Positions 7,615 through 16,700 of a DNA stretch of 64,000 nucleotides are shown piece after piece. The stretch spans positions 558,001-622,000 of the forward strand of contig NZ_FWFD01000015.1 in the NCBI RefSeq assembly GCF_900163795.1. The letters are read 5' to 3'. The translations under genes were made by a program, and so were the position numbers. The stretch comes from Vagococcus fluvialis bH819. GTDB lineage: Bacteria > Bacillota > Bacilli > Lactobacillales > Vagococcaceae. The notes beneath the pieces were generated by a model. The model saw only the letters and a list, made by a program, of their open reading frames with translations, was not told where the DNA came from and did not search any database. The stretch's first letter is position 1. The number at the start of each line of letters is the position of its first letter.

Positions 7615-8814
7615 TTAAAATAATAATTTTTCTAATAATTTAGGTTTTTTATTAAATAAAATATATTCCGAAATAAAGAATAATATAAGGAAAGTTAAAA
7701 TTATTTTAGTCCAATTCAAAATAATTGTACTCATATTTAAAACTTCGGAAGGAAATACTATCATAATAAATAACCCAGTACATGTTGTGATTAACCCGTA
7801 TATCATGATAATAAGCTGGAATAATCGTTTAAATTTAGAAACCATAATAAAATTATTTTTTTCTTCTAATGAAATATTATTGAAAATAAATTGTCCGAAA
7901 AATAGTGTAGATAACGAGAATAGTATTAAAATAAAAATAGGTAAATAATTTATTGGTTGGGTAGTCGTCTGAGCTACAGGAAGAAGGTTATCCAACGCTG
8001 TTGCCTTGACCACTGAGACTGTTTCAGAATTAGTAGTGAAAAAAGTTTGATGTATATATTCGATATTTGATAAAAAAGTTTGTAATGTGAAAAAGATGGT
8101 TAAAGTCGCTGCTATTCCTAAAAACCAATCCCCAATAACAAGACCTGCAAAGCTACAAATAAGAAATAATGATATTAAAAATAGCCAACCAGAAAAAGAG
8201 GAAATAATATGTTGCTTTAAGGAAATATTTAAATAGTTAATCGGGATAAAAAAACGATAGGCAAAGATCGAAGCTATTTTACTTACAAGCAGAGTAAGAG
8301 AGAGGGTCCCTCCAATAAAATAATATTTATACCAATAAATGGTGCTTCTTTTAAATTTACTTGTAAAAAGTAAAGCGTTAAAATTTGTTTTTAGATCAAG
8401 TAAAAATAAAAGGATTCCAGTTATTCCAAATAGAATAGCAAATTGTAAAAAATGTTCATCATAGTAAGGATAGGAATTGAATGATTGTTGATTAGCATCT
8501 GAATTAGGATTAAACATGGTTAAACTATATTTTTTGTAATCATCAAACTTGTTAGTATAAATTGACATATCTTTGTTTAAATCATAATATAAAAATATTT
8601 TTCCGGCTTCAGCATCTTCAAATTCGTAGGAATCAGCTAACTGTTTTTCAAATTGTGTATAAGACTCAGGACTTGAAAAGTACTTATGGCGGCTATTCCA
8701 AGATGAGATACCAGAAATTGTTTGAAACAGATAGACACCTGTAATTAGTAAGCATAAAAAAATCATTAATTTTTTATAGCGATAAAACATTATTTTTTTT
8801 AGTGAAGCATTCAT
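7615..8814 (-). CDS. ABC transporter membrane subunit of a YtrA-type operon
   Basis: 399-residue membrane protein. There is one N-terminal membrane segment ('LMIFLCLLITGVYLF'), an outside loop of ~90 residues, then five to seven further segments ('FAILFGITGILLFLLDL', 'LIGDWFLGIAATLTIFF', 'ILILFSLSTLFF'). It lies 15 bases downstream of the ATPase gene and has an AGGAGG-like site just before the ATG. With the adjacent ATPase and GntR-type regulator it forms a YtrABC-like transporter operon. Such systems respond to cell-wall antibiotics in Bacillus; the substrate here is unknown. Confidence 0.75.
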   Translation of the reverse strand: MNASLKKIMFYRYKKLMIFLCLLITGVYLFQTISGISSWNSRHKYFSSPESYTQFEKQLADSYEFEDAEAGKIFLYYDLNKDMSIYTNKFDDYKKYSLTMFNPNSDANQQSFNSYPYYDEHFLQFAILFGITGILLFLLDLKTNFNALLFTSKFKRSTIYWYKYYFIGGTLSLTLLVSKIASIFAYRFFIPINYLNISLKQHIISSFSGWLFLISLFLICSFAGLVIGDWFLGIAATLTIFFTLQTFLSNIEYIHQTFFTTNSETVSVVKATALDNLLPVAQTTTQPINYLPIFILILFSLSTLFFGQFIFNNISLEEKNNFIMVSKFKRLFQLIIMIYGLITTCTGLFIMIVFPSEVLNMSTIILNWTKIILTFLILFFISEYILFNKKPKLLEKLLF

Positions 8815-8829
8815 ACGAGATATCCTCCT

Positions 8830-9717
8830 TTAGTTGAATAATTGATAGTCTGTTTCATCGGTGAATTGAGAAGAAAAAAGATCTTCTAAACTCATAGGTA
8901 CTTCTTCAAATAAAACAGGATTTAAAGCTAAAATATTCTCATAGAGCAACTCATCTAAGTGTTCAAAAATACCAATTAAAACTCGACCTTGTATTTGGAT
9001 AATTTTACAATTATCTTTGATTATTTTTGGAATATCCTTCTTTTTAAAAACCATTTGCATTTTTTTAAAATTTTGATCGATTGTATGTAAATCAAAATTT
9101 TGGGTAATTAAGCCACTTTGAATAATAAGTGCTCGATCTATAATATTTTCTAATTCTAATAAATTATGTGAAGAAATAATAATCCCACATTGATTTAAAC
9201 TAACTTCGTTGAGGATTAATGTAATAACTTTTTTCCGAATGATTAAATCTAGACCGTCAAAAGGTTCATCTAAAATATAATACTGAGCATTACAAGAAAA
9301 AGCTAAAATAACTTTGTACAAGGCTTGGAAACCTTTAGAGTAATTACTTATTTTATAATTAATTTCAAATTGATACTTTTTAAGAAGACTAAAATACTTT
9401 TCAGAATCAAAGGTAGCGTATAATTCTTTGTAATAAAGTTCAAGTGTTTTGGGCGTTTGACTGGATAAAAAATTAAATTGATCGTCTAGATAAAAAATCT
9501 TTTCTCTAAGAAGTGAATTTGAGTCAAGTGACTGATCATTTATCAAAATTTGCCCAGCATCTTTTTGATAATAGTTAGAAATTGTTCGGAAAAGAGTCGT
9601 TTTCCCAGTTCCGTTTCGTCCTATTAGGCCAGTGATTTCACCGGGAGTAAGTTCAAAATTAATGTCTTGAAGAATTATTTTTTTGTTAATCATTTTTTTT
9701 AGGTTTAATATTTTCAT
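8830..9717 (-). CDS. ABC transporter ATP-binding protein (YtrB-like)
   Basis: 295-residue ATPase with Walker A 'GLIGRNGTGKTTLFR', Walker B 'YYILDEPFDGLD' and switch His in 'IISSHNLLELE'. The signature motif is degenerate ('YSKGFQALYK' rather than LSGGQ), a common state in YtrB-like export or sensing transporters. The first codon overlaps the stop of the upstream regulator gene (ATGA), so translation is coupled. The C-terminal ~80 residues form the usual non-conserved extension. Confidence 0.87.
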   Translation of the reverse strand: MKILNLKKMINKKIILQDINFELTPGEITGLIGRNGTGKTTLFRTISNYYQKDAGQILINDQSLDSNSLLREKIFYLDDQFNFLSSQTPKTLELYYKELYATFDSEKYFSLLKKYQFEINYKISNYSKGFQALYKVILAFSCNAQYYILDEPFDGLDLIIRKKVITLILNEVSLNQCGIIISSHNLLELENIIDRALIIQSGLITQNFDLHTIDQNFKKMQMVFKKKDIPKIIKDNCKIIQIQGRVLIGIFEHLDELLYENILALNPVLFEEVPMSLEDLFSSQFTDETDYQLFN

Positions 9718-10094
9718 AGATTTGTCCCTATTTTAGAATAGAATGTATTAATCCAATTCTGAGCTTCTTCTTTAGAAATATTTTGATAATGAATACCTAA
9801 TAATAAAAGTTCCAATTGTAATTTTAGTTCCTTTTTCTTGAAATCAATTGGTTGTGTTTGACTGATATTTTTTACAAAAGTTCCTTTTCCGTGAAGAACA
9901 ATAATAAATTCTTCTTTTTCTAATATTTTATAAGCTCGATTAACTGTATTAGGGTTTATTTTTAAACTATTAGCCATTTCTCTAACAGAAAGGAGTCGAT
10001 CTCCAGGTGTAAGAATACCGTCTTTTATTTGTTTTTTGATGTAAATAACAATTTGTTCATATAAAGGAATTGAGTTGAGTTCATTAATTAACAA
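9714..10094 (-). CDS. GntR-family regulator, YtrA subfamily
   Basis: 126-residue transcription factor. The N-terminal winged helix is clear ('PLYEQIVIYIKKQIKDGIL', 'LSVREMANSLKINPNTVNRAY', 'GKGTFVK'). The ~50-residue tail is too short for a ligand-binding domain, which defines the YtrA subfamily. It starts at TTG 10094 with GGAGG nine bases upstream. It is the first gene of the leftward ABC operon, and a 23-base dyad over the promoter just upstream is the probable autoregulatory operator. Inference: it represses the operon until a cell-envelope signal appears. Confidence 0.9.
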   Translation of the reverse strand: MLINELNSIPLYEQIVIYIKKQIKDGILTPGDRLLSVREMANSLKINPNTVNRAYKILEKEEFIIVLHGKGTFVKNISQTQPIDFKKKELKLQLELLLLGIHYQNISKEEAQNWINTFYSKIGTNL

Positions 10095-10122
10095 TAGTTA
10101 TTACCTCCATTTTTTACTCTAT

Positions 10123-10158
10123 GTGTCCTATTTTATATAGGACACTTTTTTTTGTCAA
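10123..10158 (-). promoter_or_regulatory. Promoter and overlapping operator of the YtrA-like operon
   Basis: On the minus strand TTGACA (10153-10158), a 17-base spacer and TAAAAT (10130-10135). A near-perfect dyad, GTGTCCTA...TATAGGACAC (10123-10145), covers the -10 box and half the spacer. This position fits repression by the product of the first gene. Confidence 0.8.
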
Positions 10159-10162
10159 TAAA

Positions 10163-10175
10163 AAACACGAACATT
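10163..10175 (+). promoter_or_regulatory. PurR-type box (PurBox)
   Basis: AAACACGAACATT matches the PurBox consensus AWWWCCGAACWWT at 11 of 13 positions, with the CGAAC core intact. It is centred about 76 bases before the predicted transcription start, the place where PurR activates in lactic acid bacteria. Confidence 0.5.
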
Positions 10176-10209
10176 ATAAAGAAATATATCAAAAAAAATA
10201 AGTTAATTC

Positions 10210-10265
10210 TTGATTTAATTATTTTGTATCGCTATAATCAAAAATGTAGTTCGTTAAAAACGAAC
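10210..10265 (+). promoter_or_regulatory. Promoter and leader dyad of the purine permease gene
   Basis: TTGATT (10210-10215), 17 bases, TATAAT (10233-10238). Just after the expected start lies the dyad GTTCGTT-AAA-AACGAAC (10249-10265), which contains CGAAC in both orientations. It may be a second PurR contact or a small 5' stem. No purine riboswitch is present. Confidence 0.65.
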
Positions 10266-10298
10266 GAAAAGTACATGATAAGGGTGGATAATTAAGAA

Positions 10299-11735
10299 AT
10301 GGAAAAGTTTTTTAAGTTAAAAGAGAACGGAACAACAGTTTCAACTGAAATAGTAGCAGGTTTAACAACCTTTTTTGCAATGAGTTACATATTATTTGTT
10401 AATCCAACAATTTTATCTTTATCAGGAATGCCATTTCAAGCAGTATTTTTAGCAACAATTATCAGTTCTGCTATTGGTACGTTAATTATGGGGCTATTCG
10501 CCAATGTCCCTTATGCACAGGCGCCAGGTATGGGTTTAAATGCGTTCTTTACCTTTACAGTAGTTATGGGATTAGGCTATACATGGGAACAAGGATTAGC
10601 AATGGTGTTTTTATGTGGTATTATTAATATTATTATTACTGTTACTAAGTTTAGAAAATTAATTATCAAGTCAATTCCCGAAAGTCTTCAACATGCCATT
10701 GGTGGTGGGATAGGCATTTTTGTTGCGTATGTAGGAATTAAGAATGCTGGCTTTTTACAATTTACTTCAGATTCTAATAGCATTATTTCTTCAACAGTTG
10801 AAGGAGATGCGGCAACAAATGTTGTTTCAAATGGTGGAATTGTACCAGCTTTGGCCAATTTCAATAATCCAGCTGTTTTACTTGCAATAATTGGTTTGAT
10901 TTTGACAAGTATTTTAGTGGTTAGGCAAGTTAAAGGCGCTATTTTAATTGGTATTTTAGTTACGTCATTAATTGCTTTACCAATGGGTGTAATTGATTTA
11001 TCACAGGTTAATTTTCAAGAAAATTCTTTAGGTAACTCAATTAAGGAATTAGGAACTACTTTTGGAGCTGCCTTTGGTTCAAATGGTTTACCATCCTTAT
11101 TCTCAGACGCTTCGAAGATACCACAAGTTTTATTAACAATACTGGCGTTTAGTTTATCTGATATTTTCGATACAATCGGAACCTTTATTGGAACAGGTCG
11201 TAGAACTGGTATTTTCTCTCAAGAAGAAGAAGAGGCTGTAGCTAATAGCAAAGGCTTTAAATCAAAAATGGATAGAGCTCTATTTTCAGACGCAATTGCA
11301 ACATCAGCAGGAGCGATTTTTGGAACTTCTAATGTCACGACGTTTGTAGAAAGTGCAGCGGGTATTGGCGCTGGTGGACGAACAGGTTTAACATCAGTAG
11401 TGGTAGCAATTTTATTTTTACTAAGCAGTTTATTGTCACCAATTGTGGCAATTGTACCAGCACAAGCAACTGCACCAGCGTTAATATTAGTGGGTGTCAT
11501 GATGATGTCTTCTTTTAAAGAAATTAATTGGACAGACCTTGAAGATGCCATCCCAGTATTCTTTACTTCCGTATTTATGGGACTTTGTTATAGTATCTCG
11601 TATGGAATTGCAGCAGGTTTTATCTTCTATGTCATTATTAAAGTTGTTAAAGGCAAATCAAAAGAAATTTCTCCAGTTCTTTGGATCGTTACTGGTTTAT
11701 TCTTAATTAACTTTATTGTTATGGCAACTCTATAA
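10299..11735 (+). CDS. NCS2 family purine permease (AzgA-like, guanine/hypoxanthine)
   Basis: 478-residue proton-coupled purine importer with 12-14 hydrophobic segments. Family marks are 'TTFFAMSYILFVNPTIL' near the N-terminus, 'APGMGLNAFFTF', 'SLSDIFDTIGTFIGTGRR' and 'FGTSNVTTFVESAAGIGAGG'. These place it with the PbuG/PbuO (AzgA) group, which carries guanine and hypoxanthine, rather than with xanthine or uracil carriers. It is a single-gene unit with its own promoter and terminator. The upstream PurR-type box suggests control by purine supply. Confidence 0.9.
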   Translation: MEKFFKLKENGTTVSTEIVAGLTTFFAMSYILFVNPTILSLSGMPFQAVFLATIISSAIGTLIMGLFANVPYAQAPGMGLNAFFTFTVVMGLGYTWEQGLAMVFLCGIINIIITVTKFRKLIIKSIPESLQHAIGGGIGIFVAYVGIKNAGFLQFTSDSNSIISSTVEGDAATNVVSNGGIVPALANFNNPAVLLAIIGLILTSILVVRQVKGAILIGILVTSLIALPMGVIDLSQVNFQENSLGNSIKELGTTFGAAFGSNGLPSLFSDASKIPQVLLTILAFSLSDIFDTIGTFIGTGRRTGIFSQEEEEAVANSKGFKSKMDRALFSDAIATSAGAIFGTSNVTTFVESAAGIGAGGRTGLTSVVVAILFLLSSLLSPIVAIVPAQATAPALILVGVMMMSSFKEINWTDLEDAIPVFFTSVFMGLCYSISYGIAAGFIFYVIIKVVKGKSKEISPVLWIVTGLFLINFIVMATL

Positions 11736-11758
11736 AAAAATGATATTTCTTAGAATGT

Positions 11759-11790
11759 GAGACTGGCTCAATGTCAGTCTCGTTTTTTAT
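11759..11790 (+). terminator. Terminator after the purine permease gene
   Basis: GAGACTG / CAGTCTC hairpin with a 9-base loop and GTTTTTT tail. Confidence 0.9.
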
Positions 11791-11947
11791 TTATACGAAT
11801 AGATTTTAATGATTGGGGGCCAAAAAGTTTACTTCTACAGTAGAATCCAAAAAATAAATCGTCTTTTGATCTATCCTTTTTTGTTCATAATAGAAAATAT
11901 CCTTTAAATAGAGTAAACTATAAGATAAAAGAAGATTGGAGATTGAA

Positions 11948-12121
11948 ATGACCATAAATAAACAAATATCAGAAAATGAACAAATTTTGTTAGATATTAA
12001 TAACTTAAAAAGTAGAATTAAAAATTATGATTGGGAATACCGTTTTTCTCGCTTTCAAGAAAAGATGGATATGCAGAGAAGTGAACTCACGTCTGTATTA
12101 AATGAAATAAAAGAAAAATAA
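11948..12121 (+). CDS. Small hypothetical protein, 57 residues
   Basis: A short, soluble, highly charged, probably helical protein ('NEQILLDINNLKSRIKNYDW', 'FQEKMDMQRSELTSVLNEIK'). I recognise no family. The ATG at 11948 is chosen because GGAG at 11938-11941 sits six bases before it; the in-frame TTG at 11936 would include that site. It lies 71 bases upstream of the MFS exporter gene and could be cotranscribed with it. A 13-base dyad (TTCTAC-A-GTAGAA, 11833-11845) lies about 100 bases upstream. Confidence 0.55.
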   Translation: MTINKQISENEQILLDINNLKSRIKNYDWEYRFSRFQEKMDMQRSELTSVLNEIKEK

Positions 12122-12192
12122 ATGTTAAAGATGTTCTTATTCTAATTATGGTATATACTTAATTTCATTGTAGAAGGGTGATGATTCATTTA

Positions 12193-13401
12193 ATGAAAAT
12201 AGACTGGAAAAAGAATATGTACATTGCGTGGATTGGATGTTTCTTTACGGGAGCTAGTTTTAGTTTAGTCATGCCATTTATTCCGATTTATATCGAACAA
12301 TTAGGTGCTCCTAAAGATAAAATAGAATTTTATGCTGGTTTATCCATCAGTGTGACAGCTCTTTCAGCTGCAATCTTTTCACCAATTTGGGGGAATTTAG
12401 CGGATAGACGAGGTAGAAAGCTAATGATGATTAGAGCAGCTTCTGGTATGGCGATAACTATGGGTTCATTAGCATTTGTACCTAATGTATTTTGGTTGTT
12501 AGTTATGCGTTTTTTTAATGGCGTTTTAGCGGGGTATATTCCAAATGCAACGGCAATGATAGCCTCACAAGCCCCTAAAGAGAAGAGTGGTTGGGCATTG
12601 GGAACACTGGCAACAGGTGGTGTGGCTGGTAGTTTGATTGGTCCTTCATTAGGTGGTTTTCTTGCGCAAACGGTAGGGATAAAGAATGTATTTATTGTTA
12701 CAGGTACAATTCTTTTAATTAATACACTTCTCACTATTTTTTTAGTCAAGGAAGATTTTAAACCAATTGAAAAGAAAAACATGTTATCAACCAAAGAAGT
12801 ATTTAAGTTAGTCAAAAATCCTTCTGTATTAATTGGGTTATTTGTAACATCTCTTATCTTACAAATAGGAATTACTAGTATCAGCCCTATTTTAACTTTG
12901 TATATTAGAGAACTTGGTGGTGGAACTGAAAACATACTATTTGTTAGTGGATTAATTGTATCAGTAGCAGGTGTTTCTACGTTTATCTCTTCACCAATAC
13001 TAGGTAAAATAGGTGATCGGATAGGGAACCAAAGAATTCTTTTTGCAGGTCTTATTTTTTCAGTTATTTGTGTTTTTCCAATGTCCATGGTTCAATCCCC
13101 ATTTCAGTTAGGGATTTTACGCTTTCTAATGGGATTTTCAACAGGTGCTTTGATGCCTTCGATTAACACGTTGATTAGTAAGTTAACTCCTCCAGAAGGT
13201 GTTAGTCGTATTTTTAGTTTTAATAATATGTTTACTAATTTTGGACAAGTTATGGGACCTCTTGTGGGATCAACTGTTGCGAACGGTTATGGCTATCGAT
13301 CAGTGTTTGTGGCAACAAGTATTTTGATTATAGCTAATATTTGCTTAACTTTTTTTAATTTTAAAGGAGAATTAGCTTTTAAAAACCCGTTAAAAAAATA
13401 A
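12193..13401 (+). CDS. MFS multidrug efflux transporter
   Basis: 402-residue proton-driven exporter of the DHA1 type with about 12 membrane segments. Motif A is seen as 'GNLADRRGRKLMM' after segment 2, and a copy in the second half as 'GKIGDRIGNQRIL'. Motif C-like glycines are in 'GGVAGSLIGPSLGGFLA'. The start is the ATG at 12193, since AAGGGTGATG (12175-12184) serves as ribosome binding site; upstream GTG/ATG codons would lie inside it. Relatives export fluoroquinolones, dyes and other drugs. The substrate here is not determined. Confidence 0.88.
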   Translation: MKIDWKKNMYIAWIGCFFTGASFSLVMPFIPIYIEQLGAPKDKIEFYAGLSISVTALSAAIFSPIWGNLADRRGRKLMMIRAASGMAITMGSLAFVPNVFWLLVMRFFNGVLAGYIPNATAMIASQAPKEKSGWALGTLATGGVAGSLIGPSLGGFLAQTVGIKNVFIVTGTILLINTLLTIFLVKEDFKPIEKKNMLSTKEVFKLVKNPSVLIGLFVTSLILQIGITSISPILTLYIRELGGGTENILFVSGLIVSVAGVSTFISSPILGKIGDRIGNQRILFAGLIFSVICVFPMSMVQSPFQLGILRFLMGFSTGALMPSINTLISKLTPPEGVSRIFSFNNMFTNFGQVMGPLVGSTVANGYGYRSVFVATSILIIANICLTFFNFKGELAFKNPLKK

Positions 13402-13428
13402 AAAAACAGACATTTGTCTGTTTTTTTA
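13400..13428. terminator. Bidirectional terminator
   Basis: AAAAAACAGAC / GTCTGTTTTTTT with a 4-base loop, between the convergent MFS and DUF2929-like genes. Confidence 0.93.
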
Positions 13429-13614
13429 TTTTGCAGCTGTTTTTTCTTTTTTAGGTAAAGCAACTTCACCGATAAGCATAATAATTACGCCCACGATAAG
13501 AGAAACAATAGTTACTTTAACAAAATCATATGTACCTTGAGTTAAAGCTCCACCAATATAACCTACAACTTGTCCTAAAATAAAAGTCCAAAGAAGAACA
13601 ATTAATTTACTCAT
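13426..13614 (-). CDS. DUF2929-like small membrane protein
   Basis: 62 residues with two hydrophobic segments: 'LIVLLWTFILGQVVGYIGGAL' region and 'VKVTIVSLIVGVIIMLIGEV'. The N-terminal pattern with 'GQVVGYIG' and 'GTYDF' resembles DUF2929 proteins (YjzD of Bacillus), which are short two-segment membrane proteins of unknown role. The start is the ATG at 13614, with AAGAGGTG upstream; the ATG at 13635 would include that site. Its gene lies convergent to the MFS gene and divergent from dnaE. Confidence 0.7.
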   Translation of the reverse strand: MSKLIVLLWTFILGQVVGYIGGALTQGTYDFVKVTIVSLIVGVIIMLIGEVALPKKEKTAAK

Positions 13615-13742
13615 ACTATATGCACCTCTTTTCAAAATAATTTTACCAAGCTTAAACTTAAAAGTAAAGTCAGATTCAACCTTTTTATGACTTAAAATTT
13701 TTATGTTATACTATCTATAAAATGTAAAGGGGAAGAGATCAA

Positions 13743-16700
13743 GTGGAATTAGGGCAACTTCAAGTATTAACTTCATATTCACTGTTAAAAAGTACCAATA
13801 AAATTGATCATTTGGTCTCAAAAAGTAAAGAATTAGGTTACTCATATTTGGCAATTACGGATATTGATACCATGCATGGTGTTGTAGAATTCTATAATAC
13901 CTGTCATAAAAAAAATATTATGCCGTTAATTGGAATGACTTTAACATATAAGAGCGAGCACACACAAGAAGCGCTCAATAAACTTATTTTGATAGCTAAA
14001 AATCAAGAAGGCTATCAAAATTTAATCAAAATTTCCTCATTAAGAATGGAAAATGACACGCCTATTCATTTAGAAGACATCAAAACATTAACTGAGCATT
14101 TGATAGCTATTTTACCAAGTGGTATGAATGAGTTGAGATATCTTTATGAAAAAGAACTTGATTTATTTCTTAAAAATACTAGAGAATTGAAGGGATTATT
14201 TAAAAATTCTATTTATCAAGGTATAGTTCTGCAGGATTTTCAACAAGAATGGCTAGATATTTGTCAAGAATACGATATTCCTTTAGTCGCTCTTCAGGAT
14301 ATTCGTTATTTAACACCAAGTGATCATTTTTCTGTGGAAGTCTTAGAACATATAGATAGTGGAGAACAAATAAATATTGATTTTGAACAAATTTCTGGGC
14401 CTTATTATTTACCAGAAAAGAAGGTTTTTGAAGAAAATTTTCAATCGAAAAAGTTAGAAGAGGCGTTGGTAAATAACCTGAACATTTGTAAATCTTGTCA
14501 ATTTGAAATGTTGCTACAACAAAAATTATTACCTGCGTTTCCCTTAAATAAGGACGAAACATCTGAGTCAGTTTTAAAAGAACTTTGTTTTAAAGGGTTA
14601 TTTGAAAGGCAATTACAAAATGACCACAATTATATTGATCGCTTGACGATGGAGCTTTCAGTGATACATGAAATGGGATATGATGACTATTTTTTGATTG
14701 TTTGGGATGTTATGAAATATGCCAGGGATAATAATATTGTAACTGCTTGTCGTGGTTCTGCTGCAGGATCTCTGGTATCTTATGTTTTGCGTATTACTAA
14801 TGTCGATCCGATAGAATATGGGCTACTTTTCGAAAGGTTTCTAAACAAGGAACGCTATACAATGCCCGATATTGATATGGATATACCAGACAACAAAAGG
14901 GAAGAAATTTTACAATATGTTAGCAACAAATACGGATATCATCGTGTAGCCCAAATTGCGACATTTGGTACTTTAGCGGCCAAGATGGCACTCAGAGATG
15001 TTAGTCGAGTTTTTGGAATGAGACCAAATGAAGCTAATACTTGGTCCAATACGATTCCGAATGTCTTAAAAATAACTCTTGATGAGGCTTTTGAGAAATC
15101 ACATAAATTACGTGATTTAGTCGCTCATTCTGAAAAAAACAAATTATTATTTGAGACAGCACGAAAAATAGAAGGTTTACCACGGCACGTTTCTACACAT
15201 GCGGCAGGAGTCGTCATCAGTGACCAAGATTTAACTAACTTAATCCCACTGCAACAGGGAACTAATAACATCCCTTTGACGCAAATGGCGATGGGAGAGG
15301 TTGAGGAAATAGGATTATTGAAAATGGATTTCTTGGGCTTGAGAAATCTATCTATTATCGGAAATACCTTAGATTCGATTAACTATTTGTATAAAGAAAC
15401 GATCGATCTTGAAACAATCCCTTTAGATGATCAAGCAACCTTAGACATTTTTAAAAAGGGTGAGACAGTAGGAATATTTCAGTTTGAGTCAGATGGAATA
15501 AAAAAAGTTCTTAGAAAATTAGGCCCAAGTTCAATCGAAGATATAGCTTCAGTAAATGCTTTGTATAGACCAGGACCAATGCAAAATATTGATTTATTCA
15601 TCGATCGAAAAAAGGGTAAAAAAGAAATTATTTATCCTCATGATAATTTAAAAAATATCTTAGATTATACGTACGGTGTTATTGTTTATCAAGAACAAAT
15701 TATGCAAGTCGCTTCTCTTATGGCTGGATTTAGTTTAGGTCAAGCAGATATTCTACGACGTGCAGTTAGTAAGAAGAAAAAGGATGTTCTTGATGTAGAA
15801 AGAGCGCATTTTATTAAAGGCTCAAAAGAACAAGGCTACACAGAAGAAGTTGCAAGCGAAGTGTATGATTATATTGAACGCTTTGCTAACTACGGATTTA
15901 ACCGATCTCATGCAGTGGTTTATTCTGTTTTAGCTTATCAAATGGCTTATTTAAAAGTTCACTATCCAGAATGTTTTTTCTCGGCATTATTACATTCGGT
16001 TAAAAATAATCCGGTAAAGATTAATGAGTATAGTACAGATGCTAAAAAATACAATGTGACCATTTTACCTCCAGATATTAATAAAAGCGACTATAGTTTT
16101 ACTTTAAATAAAGGGAAAATATTATTTGGCTTTTCTAGTCTTAAAGGAATTAGAAAAGATTTTATTCAACATATTATAACTATTAGGAAAACAGATGGAC
16201 CTTATACATCATTAGAAAATCTTTTGATTCGTATGAATGGAAAATGGCTCAAAGAAGCCAACATATTGCCTTTAATCTATATCGGAGCCTTTGATTCACT
16301 TCACAGTAATCGGAAACAATTAATTACTGACTTAGATAGTACTATTAGAAATATTGAATATACTGGAGGAAGTATTGATTTACTAGAAGTCCTTAGTCTG
16401 AAAAAAGAAAATGTTACTGATTTTACCCTCGAAGAAAAATTAAATCAAGAGGCTGAGTATCTTGGTAGTTATATTTCGGGACATCCAATAGACGCTTATA
16501 ATTATTTAAGAAAAGGCCGTCACATTAATACTATTCTAGAAAGTAATATAGGGGATACAGGTCAATATTTATTGTATGTTACTAATATTAAAAAAATTAG
16601 AACAAAAAAAGGAGAATCAATGGCGTTTCTCTCAGCCAATGATGGCTCTAAAGATATAGATATTACTATTTTCCCACAATTGTTTAGGCAGTTAAATCAA

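Noticed and set aside
10200-10298. Purine riboswitch before the NCS2 permease
   Set aside because: None of the conserved purine-aptamer loops could be found in the ~60-base leader.
11219-11551. Antisense open frame of 110 codons within the purine permease gene
   Set aside because: Fully covered by a well-supported gene and without start signals.
12330-13088. Long open frame (252 codons) on the minus strand
   Set aside because: It lies wholly inside the MFS exporter gene in antisense, has no ribosome binding site and encodes a composition typical of a mirrored membrane protein.
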